This document shows, piece by piece, positions 27,981 through 37,029 of a DNA stretch of 64,000 bases. Positions within the stretch are counted from its first letter, which is position 1; every line of letters starts with the position of its first letter. The position numbers and the translations under genes are program-made. Source of the DNA: Pseudarthrobacter psychrotolerans (GTDB taxonomy: Bacteria; Actinomycetota; Actinomycetes; Actinomycetales; Micrococcaceae); NCBI RefSeq assembly GCF_009911795.1, contig NZ_CP047898.1, forward strand, positions 1,364,001 to 1,428,000, read 5' to 3'. A model generated the notes under the pieces. It ran no database searches. It saw only the letters and a program-made list of their open reading frames with translations, and had not been told where the DNA came from.

Positions 27981-28583
27981 TCAGGAAAGGCGGGCCGGAA
28001 GCGTTTTGGGCATAAAGGCCTGACGGGTGGCCTCGAATGCGGTGATGTCCTCTTCGTACTGGAGGGTCAGGCCAATATCGTCCAAGCCCTCCAGGAGGCG
28101 CCAGCGAGTGTAATCGTCGATTTCAAAAGGCGCGACGATGCTGCCGCAGATAACAGTCTTGGAAACGAGGTCAACAGTGACTTCGGTGCCCGGGGCGTTT
28201 TCCAGTTCCTTCCAGATCAGCTCAATATCGTCCTGGGCGAGCTCGGCTGCCAGCAGCCCCTGCTTGCCGGAGTTGCCGCGGAAAATATCAGCGAAACGGG
28301 AGGACAGGACAGTCTTGAAACCGTAGTCCTTCAGAGCCCAGACGGCGTGTTCACGGGACGAGCCGGTGCCAAAATCCGGGCCCGCCACCAGGACGGAGCC
28401 GGCGTCGAACGGCGCCTGGTTCAGGATAAAGGCCGGGTCCTTGCGCCAGGCGGAGAACAGTGCGTCCTCGAAGCCGGTGCGGGTGATCCGCTTGAGGTAG
28501 ACCGCGGGGATGATCTGGTCCGTGTCAACGTTGCTCTGCCGCAGCGGGACGCCGATGCCGGTGTGGGTGGTGAACTTTTCCAT
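27981..28583 (-). CDS. leuD: 3-isopropylmalate dehydratase small subunit
   Basis: LeuD forms, with LeuC, the isomerase that converts 2-isopropylmalate to 3-isopropylmalate in leucine synthesis. The protein is 200 residues, typical for the bacterial small subunit. Signature sequences are [17 protein letters not shown] near residue 15 and [19 protein letters not shown] near residue 69. The ATG follows the leuC stop by nine bases. It is last in the leuCD operon, which ends at the palindrome at 27908-27964. Confidence 0.98.
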   Translation of the reverse strand: MEKFTTHTGIGVPLRQSNVDTDQIIPAVYLKRITRTGFEDALFSAWRKDPAFILNQAPFDAGSVLVAGPDFGTGSSREHAVWALKDYGFKTVLSSRFADIFRGNSGKQGLLAAELAQDDIELIWKELENAPGTEVTVDLVSKTVICGSIVAPFEIDDYTRWRLLEGLDDIGLTLQYEEDITAFEATRQAFMPKTLPARLS

Positions 28584-28592
28584 GGCGGCCTC

Positions 28593-30053
28593 CTAGGCTG
28601 CGTCGGTGCGGATGGCGGCGGATTCGGGAGCCGGATCGAGGTCCGACGGCGAACTCAGGGTGCCGCGGATGGCCGTGGCCGCTGCCACCACCGGCGAAAC
28701 CAAGTGGGTGCGGCCGCCCTTGCCCTGACGGCCTTCGAAGTTGCGGTTTGAGGTCGAGGCGCAGCGCTCCCCCACCTCCAGCTGGTCCGGGTTCATGCCC
28801 AGGCACATCGAGCAGCCCGCGAAGCGCCATTCGGCGCCGAAGTCTTTAAAGACCTTGTCCAGGCCTTCGGCCTCTGCTTCGAGCCGGACGCGCGCCGAGC
28901 CCGGTACCACCAGCATCCGGATGTTGGGGTCCTTCCGGCGGCCACGGATGATGTCCGCAGCGGCCCGGAGGTCCTCCATGCGCGAGTTGGTGCAGGAACC
29001 GAGGAAGACCGTGTCCACCCGGATCTCCTTCATCGGCGTACCGGCGGTCAGGCCCATGTACTGCAGGGCGCGTTCGGCGGCAGCCTTGGCGTTTTCGTCG
29101 CCGAAGTCCTCCGGGAACGGCACCTTGGCGGAGAGCGAAACGCCCTGGCCCGGGTTCGTGCCCCAGGTGACAAACGGCTCCAGCGTATTGGCGTCCAGGT
29201 CCACCTCGACGTCGAACGTCGCGTCGTCGTCGGTCCTCAGCGTGTTCCAGTACTCGACGGCGGCATCCCAGTCGGCGCCCTGCGGCGCGTGCGGGCGGCC
29301 ATCCATATAGTCGTAGGTGATCTGGTCCGGGGCCACCAGGCCGGCGCGGGCACCGGCTTCGATGGACATATTGCAGATGGTCATCCGGGCGTCCATGGAC
29401 AGCGCGCGGATGGCGGAACCGCGGTATTCCAGGACGTAGCCCTGGCCGCCGCCGGTGCCGATCTTGGCAATCACGGCCAGGATAATGTCCTTGGCGGTAA
29501 CGCCCGGGCGCAGGGTGCCTTCAACATTGATGGCCATGGTCTTGAACGGCTTCAGGGACAGCGTCTGGGTGGCCATGACGTGCTCCACCTCGGACGTGCC
29601 GATACCCATCGCCAGGGCACCGAACGCGCCATGGGTGGATGTATGGGAGTCGCCACAGACAACGGTCATGCCAGGCTGCGTCAGGCCAAGCTGCGGGCCA
29701 ACGACGTGCACGATGCCCTGTTCCGCGTCGCCAAGGGAATGCAGGCGAACGCCGAACTCCGCACAGTTGTTGCGCAGCGTCTGGATCTGCGTGCGGCTGG
29801 TGAGATCGGCGATGGGCTTGTCGATGTCCAGCGTGGGAGTGTTGTGGTCCTCCGTGGCGATGGTGAGGTCCGGACGGCGCAGCTTGCGGCCCGCCAGCCG
29901 CAGGCCCTCGAATGCCTGCGGAGACGTCACCTCATGGACCAGGTGAAGGTCAATGTAGAGGAGGTCTGGCTGGGCATTGGCTCCTTCGCCGTCGCCTTTG
30001 CGCACCACATGTGCGTCCCAGACTTTCTCGGCCAGTGTCTTTGCCACGGCCAT
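28593..30053 (-). CDS. leuC: 3-isopropylmalate dehydratase large subunit
   Basis: LeuC is the iron-sulfur aconitase-type subunit of isopropylmalate isomerase. The protein is 486 residues. The 4Fe-4S ligands are the cysteine in [12 protein letters not shown] (near residue 350) and the pair in [11 protein letters not shown] (near residue 410). [13 protein letters not shown] near residue 39 and [20 protein letters not shown] near residue 133 are further family blocks. The operator-like palindrome 77-93 bases upstream and the divergent IclR regulator gene show how it is probably controlled. Confidence 0.98.
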   Translation of the reverse strand: MAVAKTLAEKVWDAHVVRKGDGEGANAQPDLLYIDLHLVHEVTSPQAFEGLRLAGRKLRRPDLTIATEDHNTPTLDIDKPIADLTSRTQIQTLRNNCAEFGVRLHSLGDAEQGIVHVVGPQLGLTQPGMTVVCGDSHTSTHGAFGALAMGIGTSEVEHVMATQTLSLKPFKTMAINVEGTLRPGVTAKDIILAVIAKIGTGGGQGYVLEYRGSAIRALSMDARMTICNMSIEAGARAGLVAPDQITYDYMDGRPHAPQGADWDAAVEYWNTLRTDDDATFDVEVDLDANTLEPFVTWGTNPGQGVSLSAKVPFPEDFGDENAKAAAERALQYMGLTAGTPMKEIRVDTVFLGSCTNSRMEDLRAAADIIRGRRKDPNIRMLVVPGSARVRLEAEAEGLDKVFKDFGAEWRFAGCSMCLGMNPDQLEVGERCASTSNRNFEGRQGKGGRTHLVSPVVAAATAIRGTLSSPSDLDPAPESAAIRTDAA

Positions 30054-30129
30054 CTCCCTTCACTGCTGTTTGGCTGTTTGGTTCCACTGAACCAGCAGGG
30101 CTGCAATATGTGCCAGCCCAAAGATTTGC

Positions 30130-30146
30130 ATCTCAGATAATGAGAC
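30130..30146 (-). promoter_or_regulatory. LtbR/NdgR-type operator in the leuC / regulator intergenic region
   Basis: On the minus strand the 17 bases read GTCTCA-TTATC-TGAGAT. The same GTCTCA-N5-TGAGAC layout occurs upstream of leuB (44039) and ilvD (58939). It lies between leuC and the divergent IclR gene, only 14 bases from the regulator's ATG, so it could control both. Confidence 0.75.
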
Positions 30147-30160
30147 GGCAATATCATTAC

Positions 30161-30880
30161 ATGGACAATTCTAGTGGAGTCGGCGTCATTGATAAAGCGG
30201 CCCATGTGCTTGATGCATTGGAGGCCGGACCCACCACGCTCGCGCAGCTGGTGGCCGCCACGGGCCTGGCCCGGCCCACCGTGCACAGGCTCGCCCTGGC
30301 CCTGATCCATCACCGGCTGGTGAGCCGCGACATCCAGGGCCGGTTTGTCCTCGGCAGCCGCCTGGTGGAGCTCGCCTCCGCCGCCGGCGAGGACCGTCTC
30401 ATCGCCTCCGCCGGGCCGGTCCTGATGCAGCTGCGCGACGCCACCGGCGAAAGCTCCCAGATCTTCCGCCGACAGGGCGAATGGCGTATTTGCGTCGCCT
30501 CCGCAGAACGCCCCATCGGCCTGCGCGACACCATTCCCGTGGGCACCAAACTCTCTATGAAGGCCGGCTCCGCCGCCCAGGTGCTGCTGGCGTGGGAAGA
30601 CCACGACCGGCTTCTTGAGGGCCTGCAGGCCGCGCGCTTCACGCCTACCGTGCTGGCAGGCGTACGACGGCGGGGCTGGGGCCAGAGCCTCGGAGAACGC
30701 GAGCCCGGGGTCGCCTCAGTCTCGGCCCCTGTCCGGGGACCGTCCGGACGCGTCATCGCCGCAGTCTCGATCTCCGGCCCCATCGAGCGGCTCACCCGCC
30801 AGCCGGGCCGCCTCCACGCCGAAGTGGTCTGCAACGCCGCGCGGCTCCTCACCGAGGCCCTGCGCAAGGGCAACGACTGA
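30161..30880 (+). CDS. IclR family transcriptional regulator, LtbR/NdgR-like (leucine biosynthesis)
   Basis: This 239-residue IclR regulator has an N-terminal winged helix (GPTTLAQLVAATGLARPTVHRLALAL, residues about 22-47; described here by position) and a C-terminal effector-binding domain with GTKLSMKAGSAAQVLLAW near residue 127. IclR proteins divergent from leuCD in actinobacteria are LtbR in Corynebacterium and NdgR in Streptomyces, which control leucine genes; this assignment rests on position and family. The frame is open further upstream, but the ATG at 30161 gives the usual start. A 17-bp palindrome immediately upstream, also present at leuB and ilvD, is its probable operator. Confidence 0.9.
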   Translation: MDNSSGVGVIDKAAHVLDALEAGPTTLAQLVAATGLARPTVHRLALALIHHRLVSRDIQGRFVLGSRLVELASAAGEDRLIASAGPVLMQLRDATGESSQIFRRQGEWRICVASAERPIGLRDTIPVGTKLSMKAGSAAQVLLAWEDHDRLLEGLQAARFTPTVLAGVRRRGWGQSLGEREPGVASVSAPVRGPSGRVIAAVSISGPIERLTRQPGRLHAEVVCNAARLLTEALRKGND

Positions 30881-30927
30881 GGCCTCGCCTCCGTCCAGGC
30901 GTGGCTGTCCGCAGCTAGGCTGTCGGC

Positions 30928-31467
30928 ATGAACAGCTATGCAGTCTTCCTCCGCGGTATCAATGTCGGCGGGATCAACATCAAGATGGCAGACCTCAAAA
31001 ACGCCCTCGCATCGCAAGGGTTCGCGGACGTCCAGACACTACTGGCCAGCGGCAACGTGGTGCTTGCCAGCGACGAGGATCCTGCCGCGGTCAAGCGGAC
31101 GTTTGAGAATTGCCTGCGTGACGCGTTCGGCTACGACGCCTGGGTGGTGGTTTTGACGGCCCAGCGGGTCTCCGAACTCGTGGCGGCCTGCCCGTATCCG
31201 GCGGACGACAAGGCAACGCACACCTACATCACGCTGGCCTCAGACACCGCCATGCTCGATGAGCTGGACTCGGCCGGCGCAGCCCTTGACGGGACTGAGC
31301 AGAAACGCCTCGGCCCGGAGGCACTGGCCTGGCTGGCGCCGGCCGGCGGGACGCTGGACAGCCCCTTCAGCAAGATCTCGTCCAAGGCAAAGTTCAAGGC
31401 AACAACCACCACCCGGAACCTGCGGACGCTGATCAAGGTCAGGGACGCCGCAACCGCCCTGGCGTAA
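30928..31467 (+). CDS. DUF1697 domain-containing protein
   Basis: This 179-residue protein belongs to the DUF1697 family. The N-terminus YAVFLRGINVGGINIKMADLK is diagnostic (residues 4-24; key blocks LRGINVGG and KMADLK). The next block QTLLASGNVVL and the C-terminal TTTRNLRTLIKV are also conserved. No enzymatic function is established for the family. It starts 47 bases after the IclR gene on the same strand and could be in its transcript. It is convergent with the GTPase gene, five bases away, with no obvious terminator. Confidence 0.88.
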   Translation: MNSYAVFLRGINVGGINIKMADLKNALASQGFADVQTLLASGNVVLASDEDPAAVKRTFENCLRDAFGYDAWVVVLTAQRVSELVAACPYPADDKATHTYITLASDTAMLDELDSAGAALDGTEQKRLGPEALAWLAPAGGTLDSPFSKISSKAKFKATTTTRNLRTLIKVRDAATALA

Positions 31468-31472
31468 CGGCG

Positions 31473-33089
31473 TTAGTTTCCAGCCGCAGCCTTCAGTGCG
31501 GCGTTGAAGGACGCGAGCCTGCTGACCTCAACTTCCACCGGCTCCACCACCAAGTCCCGGGCAACCTCGCCCACCGCTGCCCTCAGTCGCTTCCTGGCCC
31601 TGGCTGCACGCGCCCTCGCGGCTCCTGACCCAATGAACCTTCCGGTCAGCGCCAGGAAGATCCCCAGCGCCACGCCGCCGGCAATCATCAGCGTCGGCAC
31701 CGGCCAGCCTGCCACCTTCGGAACCTCAGGGACGGGCAGTTGGAGATAGCCGAGCCCTCCCAGCACGCCAAGCCAGCCCAGGCCACCCAGGACCGTCAGC
31801 AGCGCGAGCCACTGGAACACGTTGAACACTCCCCACCACCATGACTTCCGGGACGCCATCAGGTCTGTTCCCGCGATGGCCTGGTCCAAGGCATCCGGCA
31901 ACGCCTCCCGCCCTTCCCGCGCAGCACCCCGGATTGCCGCACGCCACGGTCCGGGTGCTCCCGCACTCGCCGCGTCCGCAAACTCACGGACAGCAGCATC
32001 CGTCCGGGCGCGTTCCGGAGCTCCGGCCGCCGGGAGCGACGTCCGGTTAAGTTGGGATGGAGAAGAACTTCTCAGATTGAGCCGGCGGAGCGGATCCGGC
32101 CGGAACCGCACCAGCCATCGCGTCACCGGCCACCCCGTGCGCCGCGTCGACTCGATGCGGTAGGACCGCGCTACTGCGTCCACCACCACGGGCACATTGG
32201 CAGCCGTTGCCAGCTCATCGGTGAGCCGGGATCTCGACGCCGGCCTGACGCCAGCGGCTTCCCCAAGGCCTGAGGCTTCCCGGAGTTGCCCGGTGGCCCT
32301 CGAAACGTCCGCGGCCAGTCGCTGCGAAAGAGCCTGGCGCTGCACCACCACATTGCGGATGGCGCTCCGAACCTTGTCCACGCCGGTGCCTTTCAGGGCG
32401 GATGCGGCCAGGACCTGGACCTTGCCCAGCCCGTCGCGGGCAAGGATCCCTTTCAACGACTCCAGCACGGGCTGCACGTCCCGTTCGGGCAACCGGTCCA
32501 CCTGGTTGAGGACCACCAGGGTCACGGCACCATGGGCGGACAGGGGCGCCAGGAAATCGTTGTGGACTGCCGCATCGGCGTACTTTTGGGGATCCAGGAC
32601 CCAGACCAGGACATCGACCAGGCCAACCATGCGCTCCACGATTTGGCGGTTCGCGGCCCTGGTGGAATCGAAGTCCGGCAGGTCCAGCAGGATCAACCCC
32701 GTACCCTCGTCCCCAAAGCCGGCCACGGGCCCGGCATGGTGGCGGTTGCGCACCTCAAGCCAGTCCAGCAGCGGCTCGCTGCCGTCCGCTCCCCAGACAC
32801 CAGCCAACGGTTCCGACGTCGTGGGCCGGCGGGCGGCCGCCGTCGCGATTTCAGCGCCGCTGACAGCGTTGAAGAGTGACGATTTGCCACTGCCGGTGGC
32901 ACCGAAGAACCCCACAACGGTGTGATCAGCCGAAAGTGACCGCCGGGAGCCCGCGCGCTCGAGAAGCTGGAACACCTCCTCGAGTGCGGCGTCCGGCAAG
33001 ACGCCTTCGGCGAGTTCGCGGGCATCGTTGAGGGCTTGGAGCCTGCGGTCCAGCTGCGACGCTTCACGGGCAACACTGTGGCGGCTCAT
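31473..33089 (-). CDS. Dynamin-like GTPase, membrane-anchored (second of a pair)
   Basis: The GTPase domain carries P-loop GFFGATGSGKSSLFNA (near residue 63), G3 DLPDFDS (near residue 135) and G4 NQVDRL. It is followed by a long helical region and a C-terminal hairpin of two hydrophobic segments (about residues 417-480). The total is 538 residues. This layout (GTPase, helical stalk, C-terminal membrane pair) matches bacterial dynamin-like proteins and the YfjP-type GTPases; in Streptomyces a pair, DynA and DynB, works at division septa. Its start overlaps the end of the upstream partner by four bases. The role in membrane remodelling is inferred from layout. Confidence 0.8.
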   Translation of the reverse strand: MSRHSVAREASQLDRRLQALNDARELAEGVLPDAALEEVFQLLERAGSRRSLSADHTVVGFFGATGSGKSSLFNAVSGAEIATAAARRPTTSEPLAGVWGADGSEPLLDWLEVRNRHHAGPVAGFGDEGTGLILLDLPDFDSTRAANRQIVERMVGLVDVLVWVLDPQKYADAAVHNDFLAPLSAHGAVTLVVLNQVDRLPERDVQPVLESLKGILARDGLGKVQVLAASALKGTGVDKVRSAIRNVVVQRQALSQRLAADVSRATGQLREASGLGEAAGVRPASRSRLTDELATAANVPVVVDAVARSYRIESTRRTGWPVTRWLVRFRPDPLRRLNLRSSSPSQLNRTSLPAAGAPERARTDAAVREFADAASAGAPGPWRAAIRGAAREGREALPDALDQAIAGTDLMASRKSWWWGVFNVFQWLALLTVLGGLGWLGVLGGLGYLQLPVPEVPKVAGWPVPTLMIAGGVALGIFLALTGRFIGSGAARARAARARKRLRAAVGEVARDLVVEPVEVEVSRLASFNAALKAAAGN

Positions 33090-34900
33090 GCGTTGTCCGC
33101 CAGCCGGGCCAGGGCCGCGGCGTGGTCGGTCAGGATCCGGCCGGTGTCCGTGCCGCCCTCCGGCAGGCGTTGGAGAAACTTCTGCTGCTCTGCCCGCAGG
33201 AGGCGTTGGGACCGGGCATGGAGGTCATTCCGCGCCGTCTGCGCAAGCCGGCGCACCGCGTCCTCGCCGAACACTGCCTCGAGCAGTTTCTGGCCGACGA
33301 CGGCGGTACCGCCCGCCACGCCGATTTCCAGCCCGGTGAGGCCCGCGGTCATGGAAAACACCACGATCATCAGCGCGGCGCCCAATCCGTTAATGCCGAA
33401 GGAAAGCCATCTGGCCTGCGTGCGCTTGCCTTGCCCCTCCGTGCGGATCAGTTCCATCAGGCCGGCCTGCCACGCCCGGATCTCCGCTGCGGCCGCATCG
33501 GCAAACCCGGGGCTGGTGCCGGACAGATCGTCCGTCCCCAGCAGCTCGCGGCCGGCCGGGTCCGAGCGCCACCGCTGGTCAGTCTCTTCGCCGGCGTTGG
33601 CAGCCTCATCCAGGATGACGGCCTGCAACCCCGTTTCGATGGCGGCCTCAACCCGTACGGCCGGTGTCGGTTCGCCCCGGAAGAACGCTCCCACCCGGTC
33701 CCGCAGCCGTCCGATGTTCTGTTCCAGCGCCCGGAAGAATTCACCGGTTCCGACGAAGTCCTGCCAGCGGGCCAGTACTTCCCCGCGGAGCAGGGCGCCG
33801 TCCTTTGTAGCGTCCAGGATCCGGGTCCCGGCATCGCGATAAGCATCCTCAGCTGCTGCCCGGAGCGTGGCTGCGGCCCGCTCCTGCCCCTGGACGGCGT
33901 GCGCCACGGTGCCGACCCGCCCGGCCAGCGCCTTCACCGTCCCATTGAGGGTCCGGCGGGCAATGTCGGACCGCCCCGCGGCGTCGGCCGCAAGTTCCTG
34001 CAGCCACCGCCGCAACGGCTCCACGGCGCTCGATGGCAGCATGCCGAGACTGTCCAGGTCAGTCTCCGGCACAATGAACAGTCCGGCATCGCCGAGGCCT
34101 TCGTTCTGCAGCAACGTGCGGAGATCGGCGCTGACTTCGGCTTCCGCCTCCGCCGGTACACGATCCAGGACCACGGCCACCATGATGTCCCGCGAGGACG
34201 CGTCCAGGAGCAGCTTCCAGGGGACCGCGTCTGCGTAGCGGTTGGCAGTGGTCACAAAAACCCAGAGGTCCGCGGCGGCCAGCAATTGACCGGCGAGCCT
34301 GCGGTTGTCATCGGAAATGGAGTCGACGTCGGGAGCGTCCAGCAGCGCGATCCCCTGCGGAACAGCATGGTCCGCCACCAGCACGAGGGAAGAAATGGCT
34401 TCCGCATCGGGTGTTACGCCGGCCCGGCTGGCCGGGACGGCTTCCGTGGAGACGGTGCCCCGGATCCGGTTGAGGGTGGGCAGCACACGGTGGCCCTCGA
34501 ACCAGCCGGCATCAGCCGGGTGGTGCAGCAGAATGGGCTGCCGGGTGGTGGGCCTGATGGCGCCGGAGCGGGTGACCGGGTGACCCACCAGGGCGTTGAC
34601 CAGCGTTGATTTGCCGGCACCGGTGGAACCCCCGACGACGGCCAGTAGCGGTGCGTCCAGGCTCCGGTACCGCGGGAGGATGTAATCGTCCAGCTGGGCG
34701 ACGGCGTTCCGGGTGTCCTGGCGTGCCTGTTCAACATCCGGAAGGGCAAGCTGCAAGGACACCGCGGAAAGGTCTTCACGCACGGCCTCGAGCAAGGCCA
34801 CAGCCGGCTCCGACTCAGCGCCTGGCTGGCCAGGCTGCGTTTTTGGTGCGCGCCGTGGCGGCGGAGGCTGCGTGGGACGAAGCCCGTCTGAGGAGGTCAC
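33086..34900 (-). CDS. Dynamin-like GTPase, membrane-anchored (first of a pair)
   Basis: This 604-residue protein has a proline-rich N-terminus, then a GTPase domain with P-loop VGGSTGAGKSTLVNALVG (about residues 87-104), the switch threonine in IRPTTRQP, and G3 LLDAPDVDS (near residue 184). A long helical region follows, then a hydrophobic segment pair, with GINGLGAALMIVVFSM near residue 500 and GVAGGTAVVG near 530. The final basic helical tail is about 65 residues. G4 appears degenerate (VLDRVP). The stop overlaps the start of the second GTPase (ATGA), so the two are made together. A heteromeric dynamin-like pair is the natural reading. Confidence 0.8.
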   Translation of the reverse strand: MTSSDGLRPTQPPPPRRAPKTQPGQPGAESEPAVALLEAVREDLSAVSLQLALPDVEQARQDTRNAVAQLDDYILPRYRSLDAPLLAVVGGSTGAGKSTLVNALVGHPVTRSGAIRPTTRQPILLHHPADAGWFEGHRVLPTLNRIRGTVSTEAVPASRAGVTPDAEAISSLVLVADHAVPQGIALLDAPDVDSISDDNRRLAGQLLAAADLWVFVTTANRYADAVPWKLLLDASSRDIMVAVVLDRVPAEAEAEVSADLRTLLQNEGLGDAGLFIVPETDLDSLGMLPSSAVEPLRRWLQELAADAAGRSDIARRTLNGTVKALAGRVGTVAHAVQGQERAAATLRAAAEDAYRDAGTRILDATKDGALLRGEVLARWQDFVGTGEFFRALEQNIGRLRDRVGAFFRGEPTPAVRVEAAIETGLQAVILDEAANAGEETDQRWRSDPAGRELLGTDDLSGTSPGFADAAAAEIRAWQAGLMELIRTEGQGKRTQARWLSFGINGLGAALMIVVFSMTAGLTGLEIGVAGGTAVVGQKLLEAVFGEDAVRRLAQTARNDLHARSQRLLRAEQQKFLQRLPEGGTDTGRILTDHAAALARLADNA

Positions 34901-34981
34901 AGCATCATCATGCCAGTCGCGGCAGCTTTTTCACCCGGGCCGGGTTTGCCCTGTTGCCGCCAGCGCGGGGTCCACCACGAA

Positions 34982-35015
34982 AAAACGGCCCCGGGCTGAT
35001 GCCCGGGACCGTTTT
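34982..35015 (-). terminator. Terminator after tRNA-Glu
   Basis: A 15-base stem with one wobble pair and a TGAT loop begins two bases after the tRNA 3' end. On the minus strand it ends in a T-run. Confidence 0.8.
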
Positions 35016-35016
35016 A

Positions 35017-35092
35017 TGGTGACCCCAGCGGGATTCGAACCCGCGTTACCGCCGTGAGAGGGCAGCGTACTAGGCCGCTATACGATGGGGCC
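35017..35092 (-). tRNA. tRNA-Glu (anticodon CTC)
   Basis: The cloverleaf folds with acceptor GGCCCCA / TGGGGTC, anticodon loop CTCTCAC (anticodon CTC, codon GAG) and TPsiC arm GCGGGTTCGAATCCCGC. The terminal CCA is encoded at 35017-35019. A terminator follows directly. Confidence 0.96.
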
Positions 35093-35235
35093 GCGTACTT
35101 CCAGGAAGCTTTCACTTCCATCCGGCGCCAGGCCGGTTTGCTAAGTGAGTATTTCATACACTCAACGCCTGTTTCAAATCGGTGAACCGAATCAAAACCA
35201 CTGATTTGCCGCGGTTAGCCTGCGACCAAACAGAG

Positions 35236-35307
35236 CTGGGATACCAGGACTCGAACCTAGAATGACGGTACCAGAAACCGTAGTGTTGCCAATTACACCA
35301 TATCCCA
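35236..35307 (-). tRNA. tRNA-Gln (anticodon CTG)
   Basis: The acceptor stem is TGGGATA / TATCCCA, the anticodon loop TTCTGGT (anticodon CTG, codon CAG), and the TPsiC arm carries GGTTCGAGTCC. The discriminator is G and CCA is not encoded. It lies 143 bases upstream of tRNA-Glu on the same strand. Confidence 0.95.
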
Positions 35308-35385
35308 ATGATTACTTTCGGGCCGGAGTTTCGGGCTTCAAGCCGCGCTCCGTGCGCCTCAGCACGAGAAATTACTTTACCCGAG

Positions 35386-35432
35386 ACTTTGGGCTGGCAC
35401 AAATCGGCACTTTGGGGCTGGCACAAATCGAC
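35386..35432. repeat. Two-copy direct tandem repeat, about 23-24 bases
   Basis: The units at 35386-35408 and 35409-35432 share ACTTTGGG(G)CTGGCACAAATCG, with one added G and one C/A change between them. They lie upstream of the tRNA-Gln gene. Function unknown. Confidence 0.7.
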
Positions 35433-35479
35433 ACTGACGGCTTGATCTCCGAAGCCCTTGCCAGATCCCCCAGACTAAG

Positions 35480-35509
35480 TTTACTCTCGGTAAGTTACTA
35501 GAGAGTAAC
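35480..35509. promoter_or_regulatory. Overlapping palindromes, TetR-like operator candidate
   Basis: GTTACT-AGAG-AGTAAC (35494-35509) is a perfect inverted repeat. A second TTAC-n5-GTAA repeat begins at about 35481. The site is about 118 bases upstream of the gene at 35627. TetR regulators often bind such sites, but no TetR gene is nearby. Confidence 0.4.
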
Positions 35510-35626
35510 CACCCGCCGGCCTTCGCTGCAGGCATCTCGGAATTTCGTTTCCCGTCCGAGCTGCCGCATGGTCCAGGTGGGTGGCCGGCAGCTTTCACTG
35601 CTGGCGAACCATCGAGAGGACCCACC

Positions 35627-37021
35627 GTGACACAAAGTCGTGCCGCCGCGCCCACCAAGACCCGAACCCGGGCACAGCAGCTCGCCATCGCTGTCCTTGC
35701 CCTGATGCTTATTGCTTTGCTTGGCTTCTACACCCTGGTCACCGGCAGAATCACCGACGGATCGGCCAAACTGCTGGACGGCGCCGGCCAGGCCTCGGCT
35801 GGCGCTGAGCAGCTCAAGGACGGTGCCGGCCAGCTGGCGGCCGGCGCGGGCAAGGCAGACAGCGGTGCCGGCAAGCTGTCCTCCGGCGCTGACAGAGTCT
35901 TCCTGGGTGTCAGCGAGAAACTGGCACCGGGCGCTGAAAAGCTGCAGGCCGGCGCCGACCAGCTGGCCGTTGGCGCTGTCAAGATCGAGACTGACGTCAA
36001 CAACAAACTCGCGCCTGGCGTCTACAAAGTGGACGATGGCGCACGGAAGCTCGCCGCCGGAGCCACCCAGCTCGCCGCGGCACTAACGCCTACGGCCACC
36101 GGAAACGCCGAGAACAACCTGGCGGACGGCGCTACCGCCCTGGACGCCGGCGCGGCCCGCCTGGCCTCCGGAACCGGCGAACTGGCCGCCGGAACGGCCC
36201 AGCTGAAGGGCTACCGGGGAGCGAACAACTCCCCCGAAGCGGGTACCGGCACCGCAGCCCTGGCGCAGGCCCTTGAACTGCTGGAGGCCGCAGCCTCGGA
36301 CCCGCTTCAGGGCCTGGTGCCGCTGGCCGTTGTCAAGGACAAGATCGCCAAGATCACCGCTGGAGCCCACAAGCTCGACGCCGGAGCGCAGCAACTGCAG
36401 GCTGGCGCCGGGAAGCTCAATGACGGAGCGGCACAGCTGCATACGGGAACAGGGCGCCTCACCGCCGGCTTCGCCACGCTGGGTGAAAAGCTCAACAGCC
36501 GCGATCCCAACAACCCGGGCGTTGTCCTCGGCACCGAACTGCTGGCCGCCGGAACGTCCCAGATCCGCACCGGAATGGACGGCGTGCCCGGCAATGCCGA
36601 CCGCCCGGGCCTGATCAATGCCGTGGCCAAGATCACGGACGGCAGCTCACGGCTGGCGGACGGCACGCTGGCTTTGAATGCCGGCATCAAGGGCGATCCG
36701 GCCGATCCCTCAAACCCCGGTCTGCTCCAGGGCTCCCAGGCACTGGCTAGCGGCGCTTCGGAGCTGGCCACAGGCAACACCAAGCTGGCCTCGGGATCGA
36801 CAGTGTTGGCGACCGGGGCCGAGAAACTTGCTGACGGCAATGCCCGGATTGCGGATGGCACGGACACCCTGTACTCCAGCGCGGCCGCCATCTCGCCCAC
36901 CAGCATGGTGGGGAAGTCAGATACCGCTGTTGCCCTCGGCCTGGTAGCTGTGCTCGTGTTCGGACCCGCAGGCATCTACATCGTGCTGTGGAATAGGCGC
37001 AGGCTGCAGCCTGCGGAGTAA
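35627..37021 (+). CDS. Membrane-anchored heptad-repeat protein (YhgE/Pip stalk-like)
   Basis: This 464-residue protein has one N-terminal membrane segment (LAIAVLALMLIALLGFYTLV, about residues 19-38) and one C-terminal segment (about 433-453) followed by a short basic tail. Nearly everything between is a heptad repeat of type LxxGAxx (for example LKDGAGQ, LAAGAGK, LSSGADR), interrupted by a TPTATGNAENN segment and two RDPNNPG / ADPSNPG-type loops. Such repeats form the extracellular stalk of YhgE/Pip proteins, but no Pip domain or catalytic motif is present. It probably spans the envelope as a coiled stalk between two anchors. The GTG at 35627 has GAGAGG upstream. Confidence 0.7.
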   Translation: MTQSRAAAPTKTRTRAQQLAIAVLALMLIALLGFYTLVTGRITDGSAKLLDGAGQASAGAEQLKDGAGQLAAGAGKADSGAGKLSSGADRVFLGVSEKLAPGAEKLQAGADQLAVGAVKIETDVNNKLAPGVYKVDDGARKLAAGATQLAAALTPTATGNAENNLADGATALDAGAARLASGTGELAAGTAQLKGYRGANNSPEAGTGTAALAQALELLEAAASDPLQGLVPLAVVKDKIAKITAGAHKLDAGAQQLQAGAGKLNDGAAQLHTGTGRLTAGFATLGEKLNSRDPNNPGVVLGTELLAAGTSQIRTGMDGVPGNADRPGLINAVAKITDGSSRLADGTLALNAGIKGDPADPSNPGLLQGSQALASGASELATGNTKLASGSTVLATGAEKLADGNARIADGTDTLYSSAAAISPTSMVGKSDTAVALGLVAVLVFGPAGIYIVLWNRRRLQPAE

Positions 37022-37029
37022 CCGGCCCG

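Larger units (their letters stand above)
35308..35626. other. Non-coding stretch between tRNA-Gln and the heptad-repeat protein gene
   Basis: No protein-coding gene is supported here. It holds a short tandem repeat (35386-35432) and a pair of overlapping palindromes (35480-35509) that look like an operator for the downstream gene. The region probably contains the tRNA promoter on the minus strand and the promoter of the gene at 35627 on the plus strand. Confidence 0.6.
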
